Source: an uncultured Pseudomonadota bacterium (GTDB taxonomy: Bacteria; Pseudomonadota; Gammaproteobacteria; Burkholderiales; Eutrophovitaceae). From it: DNA of 13,739 nt. Shown here piece after piece: positions 5,816 to 12,776 of the stretch; the first letter of the stretch is position 1; the number at the start of each line of letters is the position of its first letter. The DNA lies in contig CALJLA010000133.1 in assembly GCA_937983055.1 (NCBI GenBank), forward strand, positions 1 through 13,739, written 5' to 3'. The position numbers were made by a program, and so were the translations under genes. The notes beneath the pieces are model-generated. The model searched no databases and was not told the DNA's origin. It saw only the letters and a program-made list of their open reading frames with translations.

Positions 5816-7297
5816 ATGAACGCACCGCGTGACGGCAACGCCGCACCGCAACTCAAGGATCCGAAGCTTTTCCGCCAGCAGGGCTACATCGACGGCAAGT
5901 GGGTGGATGCCGATGGCAAGGCCACCGTCAACGTGGTCAATCCCGCCGACGGTTCGGTGGTCGGCACCATTCCGAAGATGGGCGCGGTGGAGACCCGGCG
6001 CGCCATCGAGGCGGCGAACGCGGCGCTGCCGGCCTGGCGCGGCAAGCTCGCCAAGGAGCGCGCCGCCATTCTGCGCAAGTGGTTCGAGCTGATGATGGCG
6101 AACCAGGACGATCTCGGCCTGCTGATGACCACCGAGCAGGGCAAGCCGCTGGCCGAGGCGAAGGGCGAGATCGCCTACGCCGCCTCGTTCATCGAATGGT
6201 TCTCGGAAGAAGCCAAGCGCGTCTACGGCGACGTCATTCCCCAGCACCAGGCCGACAAGCGCCTGGTGGTGATCAAGCAGCCGGTCGGCGTGTGCGCGCT
6301 GATCACCCCGTGGAATTTTCCGGCGGCGATGATCACCCGCAAGGCGGCGCCGGCGCTTGCCGCGGGCTGCACCGTGGTGATCAAGCCGGCGACGCAGACG
6401 CCGTATTCCGCGTTCGCGCTGGCCGAGCTGGCCGAGCGCGCGGGCGTGCCGAAGGGCGTGATCAACATCGTCACCGGCAGCGCGAAGGAGATCGGCGGCG
6501 AGCTGACCGGCAGTGCCACGGTGCGCAAGCTCAGCTTCACCGGGTCGACCGAGGTCGGCGCCATGCTGATGCGGCAAAGCGCCGACACCATCAAAAAGAT
6601 CTCGCTCGAGCTGGGCGGCAACGCGCCCTTCCTGGTGTTCGACGACGCCGACCTCGACGCGGCGGTCGAGGGCGCGATGATCTCGAAGTACCGCAACAAC
6701 GGGCAGACCTGCGTATGCGCCAACCGCATCCTGGTGCAGGACGGCGTCTACGATGCGTTCGCCGCAAAGCTCGCCGAAAAGGTGAAAGGGCTGAAGGTCG
6801 GCCGCGGCACCGATGCCGGCGTCACCACCGGCCCGCTGATCGACGAGAACGCGGTGGCCAAGGTCGAGGAGCACATCAAGGACGCGCTCGACAAGGGCGC
6901 CAAGGTGCTGGTCGGCGGCAAGAAGCACTCGCTCGGCGGGCTGTTCTTCGAGCCGACCGTGCTGACCGGCGTGAACACCAGCATGAAGGTCACCCGCGAG
7001 GAAACCTTCGGCCCGGTCGCGCCGCTGTTCCGCTTCAAGACCGAAGACGAGGCCATCAAGATGGCCAACGATACCGAGTTCGGGCTGGCGTCGTACTTTT
7101 ATGCCCGCGACATCGGCCGCATCTGGCGGGTGGCGGAAGGCATCGAGTCCGGCATGGTCGGCATCAACACCGGGCTGATCTCGAACGAGGTGGCGCCCTT
7201 CGGCGGCGTCAAGCAGTCCGGCATCGGCCGCGAAGGCTCCAAGTACGGCATCGACGAGTTTCTCGAGGTGAAGTACCTGTGCATCGGCGGCATCTGA
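5816..7297 (+). CDS. gabD: Succinate-semialdehyde dehydrogenase [NAD(P)+], ALDH superfamily
   Basis: The product is 493 aa, typical for GabD. It oxidises succinate semialdehyde to succinate in the cytoplasm, the last step of 4-aminobutyrate breakdown, feeding the TCA cycle. ATG 5816 follows GGGAGG (5805-5810) by 5 nt. The active-site set is complete: Asn167 in TPWNFP, Lys190 in VVIKPATQTP, the coenzyme loop FTGSTEVG (241-248), the general base Glu265 in LELGGNAP, and nucleophile Cys299 in NNGQTCVCANR. Cys301 next to it is the GabD-like second cysteine. The C-terminal half carries EETFGPVAPL and GGVKQSGIGREGS, as in the GabD branch. No GABA transaminase or transporter is in the window. The exact aldehyde (succinate versus glutarate semialdehyde) cannot be proved from sequence. 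Confidence 0.92.
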   Translation: MNAPRDGNAAPQLKDPKLFRQQGYIDGKWVDADGKATVNVVNPADGSVVGTIPKMGAVETRRAIEAANAALPAWRGKLAKERAAILRKWFELMMANQDDLGLLMTTEQGKPLAEAKGEIAYAASFIEWFSEEAKRVYGDVIPQHQADKRLVVIKQPVGVCALITPWNFPAAMITRKAAPALAAGCTVVIKPATQTPYSAFALAELAERAGVPKGVINIVTGSAKEIGGELTGSATVRKLSFTGSTEVGAMLMRQSADTIKKISLELGGNAPFLVFDDADLDAAVEGAMISKYRNNGQTCVCANRILVQDGVYDAFAAKLAEKVKGLKVGRGTDAGVTTGPLIDENAVAKVEEHIKDALDKGAKVLVGGKKHSLGGLFFEPTVLTGVNTSMKVTREETFGPVAPLFRFKTEDEAIKMANDTEFGLASYFYARDIGRIWRVAEGIESGMVGINTGLISNEVAPFGGVKQSGIGREGSKYGIDEFLEVKYLCIGGI

Positions 7298-7391
7298 GGG
7301 CGGCGTGCGCGGGCCTGTGACAGGCGGGTCCATGCCGAAGCGCCGCGGGCCGTCCGATGCCGGCGCAGGCGCGGCGCGCGGTTCACGCTAA

Positions 7392-9059
7392 GTGCCCTTC
7401 AACCAGCCGCCGCCGACGCTCGGCAACCAGTACTCCGACGACCGGGTGCTGCGCGCCTTTCTGGCGCGGGCGCTGCCGGCGGCGGTGCTTGCCGACATCG
7501 AGCCCGCGCTCCTGCGCATGGGCGAGCTGGCGGGCGGCGAGCTGTACCGCTTTCAGCTCGAAGACCGGCTCAACGAGCCGCGCCACACGCCCTGGGATGC
7601 CTGGGGCAACCGCATCGATGCCATCGAGGTGTCGCCGCTGTGGCGGCGCGCCGAGCGCATCGCCGCGGAGCAGGGGCTGATCGCCACCGCCTACGAGCGG
7701 CGTCACGGCCGCCATTCCCGGCTGCACCAGTTCGCGCTGGTGTACCTGTTCACCCCGTCGACCGACGTCTACAGCTGCCCGCTGGCGATGACCGACGGCG
7801 CAGCCCGCGCGCTGACGGGCGCCGGCAACGCGGCGCTGATCGAGCGGGCGGTCGCGCGGCTCACGAGCCGCGACCCGGCCACGTTCTGGACCAGCGGACA
7901 ATGGATGACCGAGTCCACCGGCGGCTCGGATGTCGGCCTGTCGGAAACGGTGGCACGCCAGGTCGATGGCCAGTGGCGGCTGTACGGCCGCAAGTGGTTT
8001 ACCTCGGCGGTGACCTCGCAGATGGCGCTGACGCTGGCGCGGCCGGAGGGCAATCCGGCTGGCGGCAAGGGGCTCGCCCTGTTCTACGTCGAGACCCGGC
8101 GACCCGATGGCGGGCTGAATGCCATCGTCGTGCACCGGCTCAAGGACAAGTTCGGCACCCGCAAGGTGCCCACCGCCGAGCTCACGCTCGACGGCACGCC
8201 GGCCGTGCCGGTGGCAGGGCTGACGGAGGGCGTGCGCAACATCGCGCCGATGCTCAATGTCACCCGCACCTGGAACGCGGTAAGCGCGGTGGCCTACATG
8301 CGCCGCGGGCTGGCGCTGGCGCGCGACTACGCCCGCCGGCGCGTCGCCTTCGGCGCGCCGCTCATCGACAAGGCGCTGCACGCCGACACGCTGGCCGGCC
8401 TTCAGGCCGAATTCGAGGCGAGCTTCGCGCTGACCTTCGCGGTGGTGGAGCTGCTCGGCCGCGAAGAGGCGGGCGAGTCCGACGAGGCGCGCCGCGAACT
8501 GCTGAGGCTGCTCACCCCGGTGGCCAAGCTGGTCACCGGCAAGCAGTCGGTGGCGGTGCTGTCCGAAGTGATGGAGGCGTTCGGCGGCGCCGGCTATGTC
8601 GAGGACACCGGCATACCCCTGCTGCTGCGCGACGCCCAGGTATTCCCGATCTGGGAGGGCACCACCAACGTGCTGTCGCTGGACGTGCTGCGGGCCGCCA
8701 GCCAGCCGGCGCTGGCGGCGCTGGAAGTCGAGGCGCAGACCCTTTGCTCGGCGGTGCGCGACACCGTGCTGGCCGAAACGGCGAAGCCGGCGCTGGCGGC
8801 GCTGCAGCGTGCGGCGGGCTGGCTGCGCGGCACCCGCGGGGCGGCGCTCGAGGCCGGCGCCCGCCGGTTTGCAATGACGCTCGGGCGCGCGTTTGCGCTG
8901 CTGCTGCTGTGCCGCCAGGCGCAATGGTCGCTGGACCATGGCGGCGACGCGCGGCCGCTGGCGGCGGCGGTTGCCTTCTCGCGCCGGCCGCTGGATCTCA
9001 TCGACGAAGCCACCGACACCGATGCGGCGGCGCTGCTCGCCGCCGACGGCGGCGGTTGA
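7392..9059 (+). CDS. AidB-like acyl-CoA dehydrogenase family flavoprotein
   Basis: The product is 555 aa, close to E. coli AidB (about 540). The start is GTG 7392: an in-frame TAA is directly upstream and the protein then begins FNQPPPTLGNQYSDD, matching the NQPPPL-N start of the AidB N-terminal domain. No clear ribosome site is present. Further landmarks are WMTESTGGSDVG (171-182, FAD-binding strand region), WRLYGRKWFTSA, the RRVAFGAPLID helix start, EAFGGAGYVED (395-405) and IWEGTTNVLSLDVLRA (420-435). Glu422 of WEGT aligns with the catalytic Glu of medium-chain acyl-CoA dehydrogenases (YEGT). A C-terminal helical domain follows from about residue 440. AidB binds FAD and DNA and is linked to alkylation defence in E. 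coli; other members may be ordinary acyl-CoA dehydrogenases. It starts 94 nt after gabD on the same strand. Confidence 0.87.
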   Translation: MPFNQPPPTLGNQYSDDRVLRAFLARALPAAVLADIEPALLRMGELAGGELYRFQLEDRLNEPRHTPWDAWGNRIDAIEVSPLWRRAERIAAEQGLIATAYERRHGRHSRLHQFALVYLFTPSTDVYSCPLAMTDGAARALTGAGNAALIERAVARLTSRDPATFWTSGQWMTESTGGSDVGLSETVARQVDGQWRLYGRKWFTSAVTSQMALTLARPEGNPAGGKGLALFYVETRRPDGGLNAIVVHRLKDKFGTRKVPTAELTLDGTPAVPVAGLTEGVRNIAPMLNVTRTWNAVSAVAYMRRGLALARDYARRRVAFGAPLIDKALHADTLAGLQAEFEASFALTFAVVELLGREEAGESDEARRELLRLLTPVAKLVTGKQSVAVLSEVMEAFGGAGYVEDTGIPLLLRDAQVFPIWEGTTNVLSLDVLRAASQPALAALEVEAQTLCSAVRDTVLAETAKPALAALQRAAGWLRGTRGAALEAGARRFAMTLGRAFALLLLCRQAQWSLDHGGDARPLAAAVAFSRRPLDLIDEATDTDAAALLAADGGG

Positions 9060-9103
9060 GCGCCCAAATGTCGGTAAAACCGTTGGAATTTCACAAAAAG
9101 GTC

Positions 9104-9131
9104 TTGAAAATCTCGCGCAAAGACGTATAGT
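9104..9131 (+). promoter_or_regulatory. Sigma-70-type promoter for speD-speE
   Basis: A -35 box TTGAAA (9104-9109) and a -10 box TATAGT (9126-9131) are separated by 16 nt. Transcription would begin near 9138, leaving a leader of about 200 nt before speD. The surrounding sequence is AT-richer than its neighbours, which supports a real promoter. Confidence 0.65.
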
Positions 9132-9137
9132 GCGCCG

Positions 9138-9338
9138 TTCAAGTTTTTGGCCGGGTACTGAGCATTTGTCTCCGACCGGCCGCTGGGTCGCTGAGAAGCC
9201 GACTCCAGCTTTTCCGGCGGAATGCCGGCGGGCTGAAGCAGGTTCTCGCAGCGGGAATCGGTTGGTTTGGGTACGCGTCCTCGACGCAACGCGCGGGTTC
9301 CGGGAGGAACTCCGCCTTACGGAGGGAGGAATACTGAG
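9138..9338 (+). promoter_or_regulatory. Structured 5' leader of speD (candidate regulatory RNA)
   Basis: The stretch between the promoter and speD has no convincing gene but several good hairpins. They are GGCCGG/CCGGCC (9149-9154 with 9176-9181), a two-part stem CAGC...CCGGC/GCCGG...GCTG (9206-9235), GCGTC/GACGC with a CTC loop (9275-9287), and GTTCC-GGGA-GGAAC (9297-9310) with a GNRA-type loop. A last stem, CTCCG/CGGAG (9310-9324), touches the ribosome site GGGAGGA and shares C9310 with the hairpin before it, so those two cannot both form completely. A four-codon frame, MPAG then stop, lies at 9222-9236. No known riboswitch class was recognised; control by polyamines or S-adenosylmethionine is only a hypothesis. 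Confidence 0.45.
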
Positions 9339-9764
9339 ATGCGTAATCTCAAGCTGAAGCAGGTTCTTCCGGTAGATACAGCGGAGACGCTTCAGAAGGT
9401 CAAGGAGACCCCGGGTCTCCACATCATGGGCGATCTTTACGACTGCGAGTGCGAAGATCGCTATCTCACTGACTCACGGCTGCTCACCGAGCACTGCCTC
9501 CGTCTGGTCGAAGAGGCCGGGCTGAGCGTGGTTGGAAATTACTTCCACCAGTTCGACGGCGGTGGCGGCGTGACCGGCATGATCGTGCTGGCCGAATCGC
9601 ACATGTCGATCCACACATGGCCCGAGAAGCGCTATGTGACGGTGGACGTGTACGTTTGCAGCTACACGCAGGACAATCGTCCCAAGGCGCGCAATCTCTA
9701 CGAGAACCTGCGCCGGACCTTCGCGCCGGCGCACGAGAACGTGCACTCGGTCGAAAGGCTCTGA
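9339..9764 (+). CDS. speD: S-adenosylmethionine decarboxylase proenzyme
   Basis: The product is 141 aa. It decarboxylates S-adenosylmethionine to supply the aminopropyl donor for spermidine. ATG 9339 follows GGGAGGA (9324-9330) by 8 nt; a longer upstream frame has a poor start and no family similarity. The protein is the short prokaryotic class that uses a pyruvoyl group made by self-cleavage. The motif VLAESHMSIHTWPE places the cut between Glu86 and Ser87, so Ser87 becomes the pyruvoyl group of the alpha chain. His92 and Cys107 (VDVYVCSY) match the residues for processing and protonation. The N-terminus has about 20 extra residues (MRNLKLKQVLPVDTAETLQ) compared with the compact Thermotoga enzyme. 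Its stop overlaps the speE start by 1 nt, so the pair is translationally coupled. Confidence 0.95.
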   Translation: MRNLKLKQVLPVDTAETLQKVKETPGLHIMGDLYDCECEDRYLTDSRLLTEHCLRLVEEAGLSVVGNYFHQFDGGGGVTGMIVLAESHMSIHTWPEKRYVTVDVYVCSYTQDNRPKARNLYENLRRTFAPAHENVHSVERL

Positions 9765-10720
9765 TGGCCGGAGGCCGCGACGACCTCTACCTTCTGGAGG
9801 AGCTGAACGACGGTTACGGCTTCTGGGTGAGGGCGACCAGGCGCATCGCGCAGGTGAAGTCGCCCTTCCAGGACATCGAGGTGCTCGAAACCGCGAAGTT
9901 CGGACGCGCGCTGCGCATCGACGACTACTTCATGACCTCGGATGGAGACGAGTTCTTCTATCACGAGAACATGATCCATGTCGCCGGCATCACCCACCCG
10001 AACCCGAAGCGCGCGCTGATCATCGGCGGCGGCGACGGCGGCGCGGCCGAGGAGTACCTCAAGTACAAGAGCATGCAGGAAGTGGTGATGGCGGAAATCG
10101 ACGAAGTCGTGGTCGATTTCTGCAGGCAGCACCTGCCCGACGTGCATCGCGGCGCCTTCGACGACCCGCGGCTGAAAGTGCTGATCACCGACGGCAAGGC
10201 CTACGTCGAGAACTGCAAGGATTCGTTCGACCTGATGATGCTCGACCTGACCGACCCGTTCGGGCCGGCGGAGATGCTCTACCGGGTCGAGTTCCTGCGC
10301 GAATGCCGGCGCATTCTCGGCCCGCAGGGCGTGATGTCGATGCACCTCGGCTCGCCGGTGACGCGCCCGAACGTGTTCCATCGACTGGTCAGTTCGCTGC
10401 GCGAGGTGTTCAAGGTGGTGCGGCCGTACTTGGTGTACGTGCCCTTGTACGGCACCTGGTGGGGCATGGCGGCCGCCTCCGACGAAACCGATCCGCTCGC
10501 CGTTGCCGAGCAGGAAGTCGAGCGGCGCATCGCCGAGCGCGGGCTGCGAGACCTGCAGTTCTACAACGGCGGCACCCATCGCGGCGTGTTCGCCCTGCCG
10601 AACTTCGTGCGCGACATTGTCGCCCGCCCGTCGCGGCCGATCAGCGCCGCCTCGCCGATGGACGAGGCCGACCTCGATCCGAGCAAACACCTGCCGCTCA
10701 AGGTCGTGTACGCGGCATAG
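9764..10720 (+). CDS. speE: Spermidine synthase (polyamine aminopropyltransferase)
   Basis: The product is 318 aa and transfers an aminopropyl group from decarboxylated S-adenosylmethionine, made by SpeD, to putrescine in the cytoplasm. The start ATG shares its A with the speD stop (TGATG), which fixes the start. The N-terminal beta-sheet domain is followed by SDGDEFFYHENMIHV (59-73), the nucleotide-binding loop GGGDGG (88-93), Glu111 of AEID for the ribose, ITDGKAYV (141-148), and the catalytic segment DLTDPFGPA (161-169), where Asp161 and Asp164 match the DSTD of classical enzymes. The substitution of Leu for Ser in that motif is notable but conservative in position. Putrescine is assumed as acceptor; related amines cannot be excluded. 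A strong terminator follows. Confidence 0.94.
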   Translation: MAGGRDDLYLLEELNDGYGFWVRATRRIAQVKSPFQDIEVLETAKFGRALRIDDYFMTSDGDEFFYHENMIHVAGITHPNPKRALIIGGGDGGAAEEYLKYKSMQEVVMAEIDEVVVDFCRQHLPDVHRGAFDDPRLKVLITDGKAYVENCKDSFDLMMLDLTDPFGPAEMLYRVEFLRECRRILGPQGVMSMHLGSPVTRPNVFHRLVSSLREVFKVVRPYLVYVPLYGTWWGMAAASDETDPLAVAEQEVERRIAERGLRDLQFYNGGTHRGVFALPNFVRDIVARPSRPISAASPMDEADLDPSKHLPLKVVYAA

Positions 10721-10800
10721 TTACCCAGCGGACAACAAACCGCCCTCGCGGCGAACCAAGAAACAACAAAAGCAAAAACCTCAAGAGCAAGAAAAATGCG

Positions 10801-10826
10801 GCGGGCCCTGGGCCCGCTATTTTTTT
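10801..10826 (+). terminator. Rho-independent terminator of the speD-speE operon
   Basis: Arms GCGGGCCC (10801-10808) and GGGCCCGC (10810-10817) form a perfect inverted repeat around one base; the realistic fold is a 6-7 bp stem with a 3-5 nt loop. A run of seven T (10820-10826) follows. An A-run precedes the stem (10791-10795), so it could also stop transcription from the right. Confidence 0.85.
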
Positions 10827-10836
10827 GCCCGACCGC

Positions 10837-10918
10837 GAGTCCCGAGTTTCGAGTTCCGCGTTCCGAGTGTGAGCCGGCCGCAGGCTGGCTTACTCGGGCC
10901 TCGGAACTCGGAACCTGC
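10837..10918. repeat. Modular intergenic repeat block R4 (compact symmetric unit)
   Basis: Five in-phase heptads of the GAGTTCC type (10837-10871) lead directly into a GCCGGCCGCAGGCTGGC hairpin (10873-10889). This is followed by heptads of the inverse type, ACTCGGG/CCTCGGA/ACTCGGA (10892-10916). The unit is therefore a long imperfect inverted repeat with the hairpin at its tip. It lies between the speE terminator and the stop codon of dgoA, with no 8-mer or 9-mer modules. The 199-nt gap contains no gene. Confidence 0.8.
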
Positions 10919-10919
10919 C

Positions 10920-11582
10920 CTAGCGGTTTCCCCGCCTCACGTACGCCCGCTTCGGCAGCGCGTTCAGGGCGGCGCGGAATTCGGCGGCGGTGCCGGCGAC
11001 GTCCTTGGGCTTGGCGCCGGTCTTGTACAGCGCCGAGCCCAGGCCGAATCCGTCTGCACCGGCATTCCAGTAATCGGCCAGCGATTTCGGCGTGATGCCG
11101 CCGACCGGCAGCACCGCGATCTCCCGCGGCAGCACCGCCCGCATCGCCTTCAGCACCGAAGGCGGGTAGACCTCGGCGGGAAACAGCTTCAGCGCGTCGG
11201 CGCCCGCGTCGATCATCCGGAAAGCCTCTGTCGGCGTCGCGAAGCCGGGCAGGGCGTACATGCCATTGCGCTTGGCGGCCTCGACCACCCGCTCGTCGGC
11301 ATGCGGCATCACCACCAGCCGGCCGCCGGCGTCGGAGATCTTGGATACCGTTGTCCAGTCGGTGACCGTGCCGGCGCCGATCAGCACGTCCTTGCCGAAG
11401 CGCTTTGCCAGCTTGACGATGCTGGCGTAGGGCTCCGGCGAGTTAAGCGGCACCTCGATGGTATTGAACCCGGCTTCGACCAGCACCTCGCCGATCGCCA
11501 CCGCGTCGACCGGCTTGATGCCGCGCAGGATTGCAACCAGCGGAAAGGGCTTGATCCATTCGGCGAACGTCTTGCTCTTCAT
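10920..11582 (-). CDS. dgoA: 2-dehydro-3-deoxy-6-phosphogalactonate aldolase
   Basis: The product is 220 aa, a class I aldolase of the KDPG/KDPGal family. It splits 2-dehydro-3-deoxy-6-phosphogalactonate into pyruvate and glyceraldehyde-3-phosphate. The TIM-barrel landmarks are VAILRGIKP (16-24), IEVPLNSPEP (42-51), IGAGTV (68-73) and LPGFATPTEA (111-120). The Schiff-base lysine is Lys132 in ALKLFPAE, and the phosphate-binding loop is LPVGGITP (158-165). The RGIKP and IEVPLNSP spellings are those of DgoA rather than Eda, and the kinase partner DgoK is next to it. The ATG overlaps the dgoK stop codon (ATGA), so the two are translationally coupled. Repeat block R4 lies directly after its stop codon. 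Confidence 0.93.
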   Translation of the reverse strand: MKSKTFAEWIKPFPLVAILRGIKPVDAVAIGEVLVEAGFNTIEVPLNSPEPYASIVKLAKRFGKDVLIGAGTVTDWTTVSKISDAGGRLVVMPHADERVVEAAKRNGMYALPGFATPTEAFRMIDAGADALKLFPAEVYPPSVLKAMRAVLPREIAVLPVGGITPKSLADYWNAGADGFGLGSALYKTGAKPKDVAGTAAEFRAALNALPKRAYVRRGNR

Positions 11583-12463
11583 GTGTCTCCCGGAAGATGT
11601 GCGGCGAGCCGGTGCAGGCCGCGGGCGGCGGCATCGGGATCGAACAACCGCGTTTGAACGCCCAACGCTGCACAGGCACGAGTGTAGAGTGCACCGAGCT
11701 GCGGCGTACAGACAAGGCTCAGCTGCCGGGCGGTGCCCGCCGCCGCGCGCAGTTCGTGGCCGATCAGCAGGCCGGACAGATAGGCGGGCGATTCGGTGTC
11801 CTTTAGCTCGCCGAACAGGCCGCGCGCGCGCACGCCGAACAGATGGTGCAGCAGCCCGGCGCCGTCGGCCGAACGGGCGACGCCGTCGGCGAAAGCACCC
11901 TCGGCGCTGTCGCTGCCGCTCATCATCCGGCCGAGAATGCTGTGCGCCTTGAGCACCGCGAACACCTCGCCGGTCATGTAGGTGGCGAACGACACGATCG
12001 CGCCGTCGCGCACCGTCACCCACTTGCTGTGGGTGCCCGGCAGGCATACCAGCTGCTGCCCGGCGCCGAGCGCATCCAGCACGCCGAGCACCTGCGTTTC
12101 TTCGCCGCGCATCACGTCCTGAACGCCGCTGGCGTCGCGGCAGGCAAGGCCGGGCACGATCCAGGCCTGTCGATCGCCCCAGCGCACCAGCTTCAGCGCG
12201 CCGGCGATCTGCGCCAGCCCGGCCGGGCATTCGACGTAAGGCGCCTCGACCCAGCCCTGGCGGCTGCCGATCATGCCGCTCATCAGAATCGGCCGCTCGC
12301 CGGCCGCGATCCAGTCGCCCGCTTCGCGCTCGAGCACCTGCGCAAAGGCGCCATCCTGCACCGCGAGAATGCCCTGCGCCGAAGAGCGCGCCTCGGCAAT
12401 AGCGCCCCTCACGTCGAGACGGTAGACCCGCAACGAAGAGGTGCCCCAGTCGATGGCGATCAT
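11579..12463 (-). CDS. dgoK: 2-dehydro-3-deoxygalactonokinase
   Basis: The product is 294 aa and phosphorylates 2-dehydro-3-deoxygalactonate with ATP, making the substrate of DgoA. It has the DgoK pattern: AIDWGTSSLRVYRL (3-16, first phosphate loop), ILMSGMIGSRQGWVEAPYV (59-77), DVMRGEETQVLG (116-127), CLPGTHSKWV (140-149) and YMTGEVFAVLKAHSILG (162-178). The start ATG 12463 is fixed by an in-frame TAA 3 nt upstream, but no ribosome site is visible, and repeat block R5 begins within about 20 nt. The native upstream region may have been replaced by the repeat. No galactonate dehydratase, dehydrogenase or transporter is in the window, so the upper pathway must be elsewhere or the substrate may come from another route. 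Confidence 0.92.
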   Translation of the reverse strand: MIAIDWGTSSLRVYRLDVRGAIAEARSSAQGILAVQDGAFAQVLEREAGDWIAAGERPILMSGMIGSRQGWVEAPYVECPAGLAQIAGALKLVRWGDRQAWIVPGLACRDASGVQDVMRGEETQVLGVLDALGAGQQLVCLPGTHSKWVTVRDGAIVSFATYMTGEVFAVLKAHSILGRMMSGSDSAEGAFADGVARSADGAGLLHHLFGVRARGLFGELKDTESPAYLSGLLIGHELRAAAGTARQLSLVCTPQLGALYTRACAALGVQTRLFDPDAAARGLHRLAAHLPGDT

Positions 12464-12474
12464 GTTTTAAGGAC

Positions 12475-12774
12475 AGGCCCGAGTTCCGAGTGCCGAGTTC
12501 CGCGTTCCGAGTCCAGAGAACTGAGCACCGAGCACTGGGCACCGGTTTTTCCCGAGTCCCGAGTCCAGACTCCCGAGTCCTAAGTCCCGTCTTTCTCCTC
12601 CGCGTCCTCCGTGTCCTCCGCGGTGGAGGCCGATCGTGCCGCCGGCCGCACAGGCCGGCTTTACTCGGAACGCGGAACCCGGAACTTGTCGTCTCTCGGC
12701 CCTTTTCCCGCAGCACGCAGTACGCACTAGTGTCTTTCCCGCTGAGGACTCGGAACGCGGAACTCGGCACGGGT
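12475..12774 (-). repeat. Modular intergenic repeat block R5 (reverse orientation)
   Basis: This block fills the 313-nt gap between dgoK and the RraA-like gene, where no gene is seen. It opens with nine heptads in one unbroken phase (12481-12543), changing from GAGTTCC-type to GAGCACC-type through a hybrid GAGAACT. GAGTCCC-type heptads come next (about 12553-12585), then 9-mers of CCTCCGCGT type (about 12597-12623), the hairpin GCCGGCCGCACAGGCCGGC (12641-12659) and ACTCGGA-type heptads (12663-12685). A CAGCACG/CAGTACG pair (12712-12725) and a final heptad set ending at the stop codon of the next gene (about 12745-12770) close the block. The order matches R3 and R6; the 8-mer module is missing. 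Confidence 0.85.
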
Positions 12775-12776
12775 GT

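Noticed and set aside
5774..7333. Long open frame on the minus strand opposite gabD (519 aa)
   Set aside because: It mirrors gabD in a GC-rich gene, is dominated by His, Arg, Gly and Ala, and shows no family motifs. gabD itself has all catalytic residues.
9068..9130. 20-codon open frame MSVKPLEFHKKVLKISRKDV upstream of speD
   Set aside because: It ends inside the -10 box of the speD promoter, has no ribosome site, and would have to be expressed by readthrough from the upstream gene.
9267..9338. Longer speD reading frame beginning upstream at 9267
   Set aside because: It lacks a ribosome site, covers leader hairpins, and adds residues without family similarity; ATG 9339 has a strong site.
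7383..9422. Long open frame on the minus strand opposite the AidB-like gene (679 aa)
   Set aside because: Arg/Gln/Gly-rich composition and no recognisable motif; it also runs across the speD promoter and leader. It is a shadow of the coding strand.
10503..11657. Plus-strand open frame of 384 aa across speE, the terminator and dgoA
   Set aside because: It crosses a strong intrinsic terminator and a repeat block, and overlaps speE and dgoA, both of which are clear genes.
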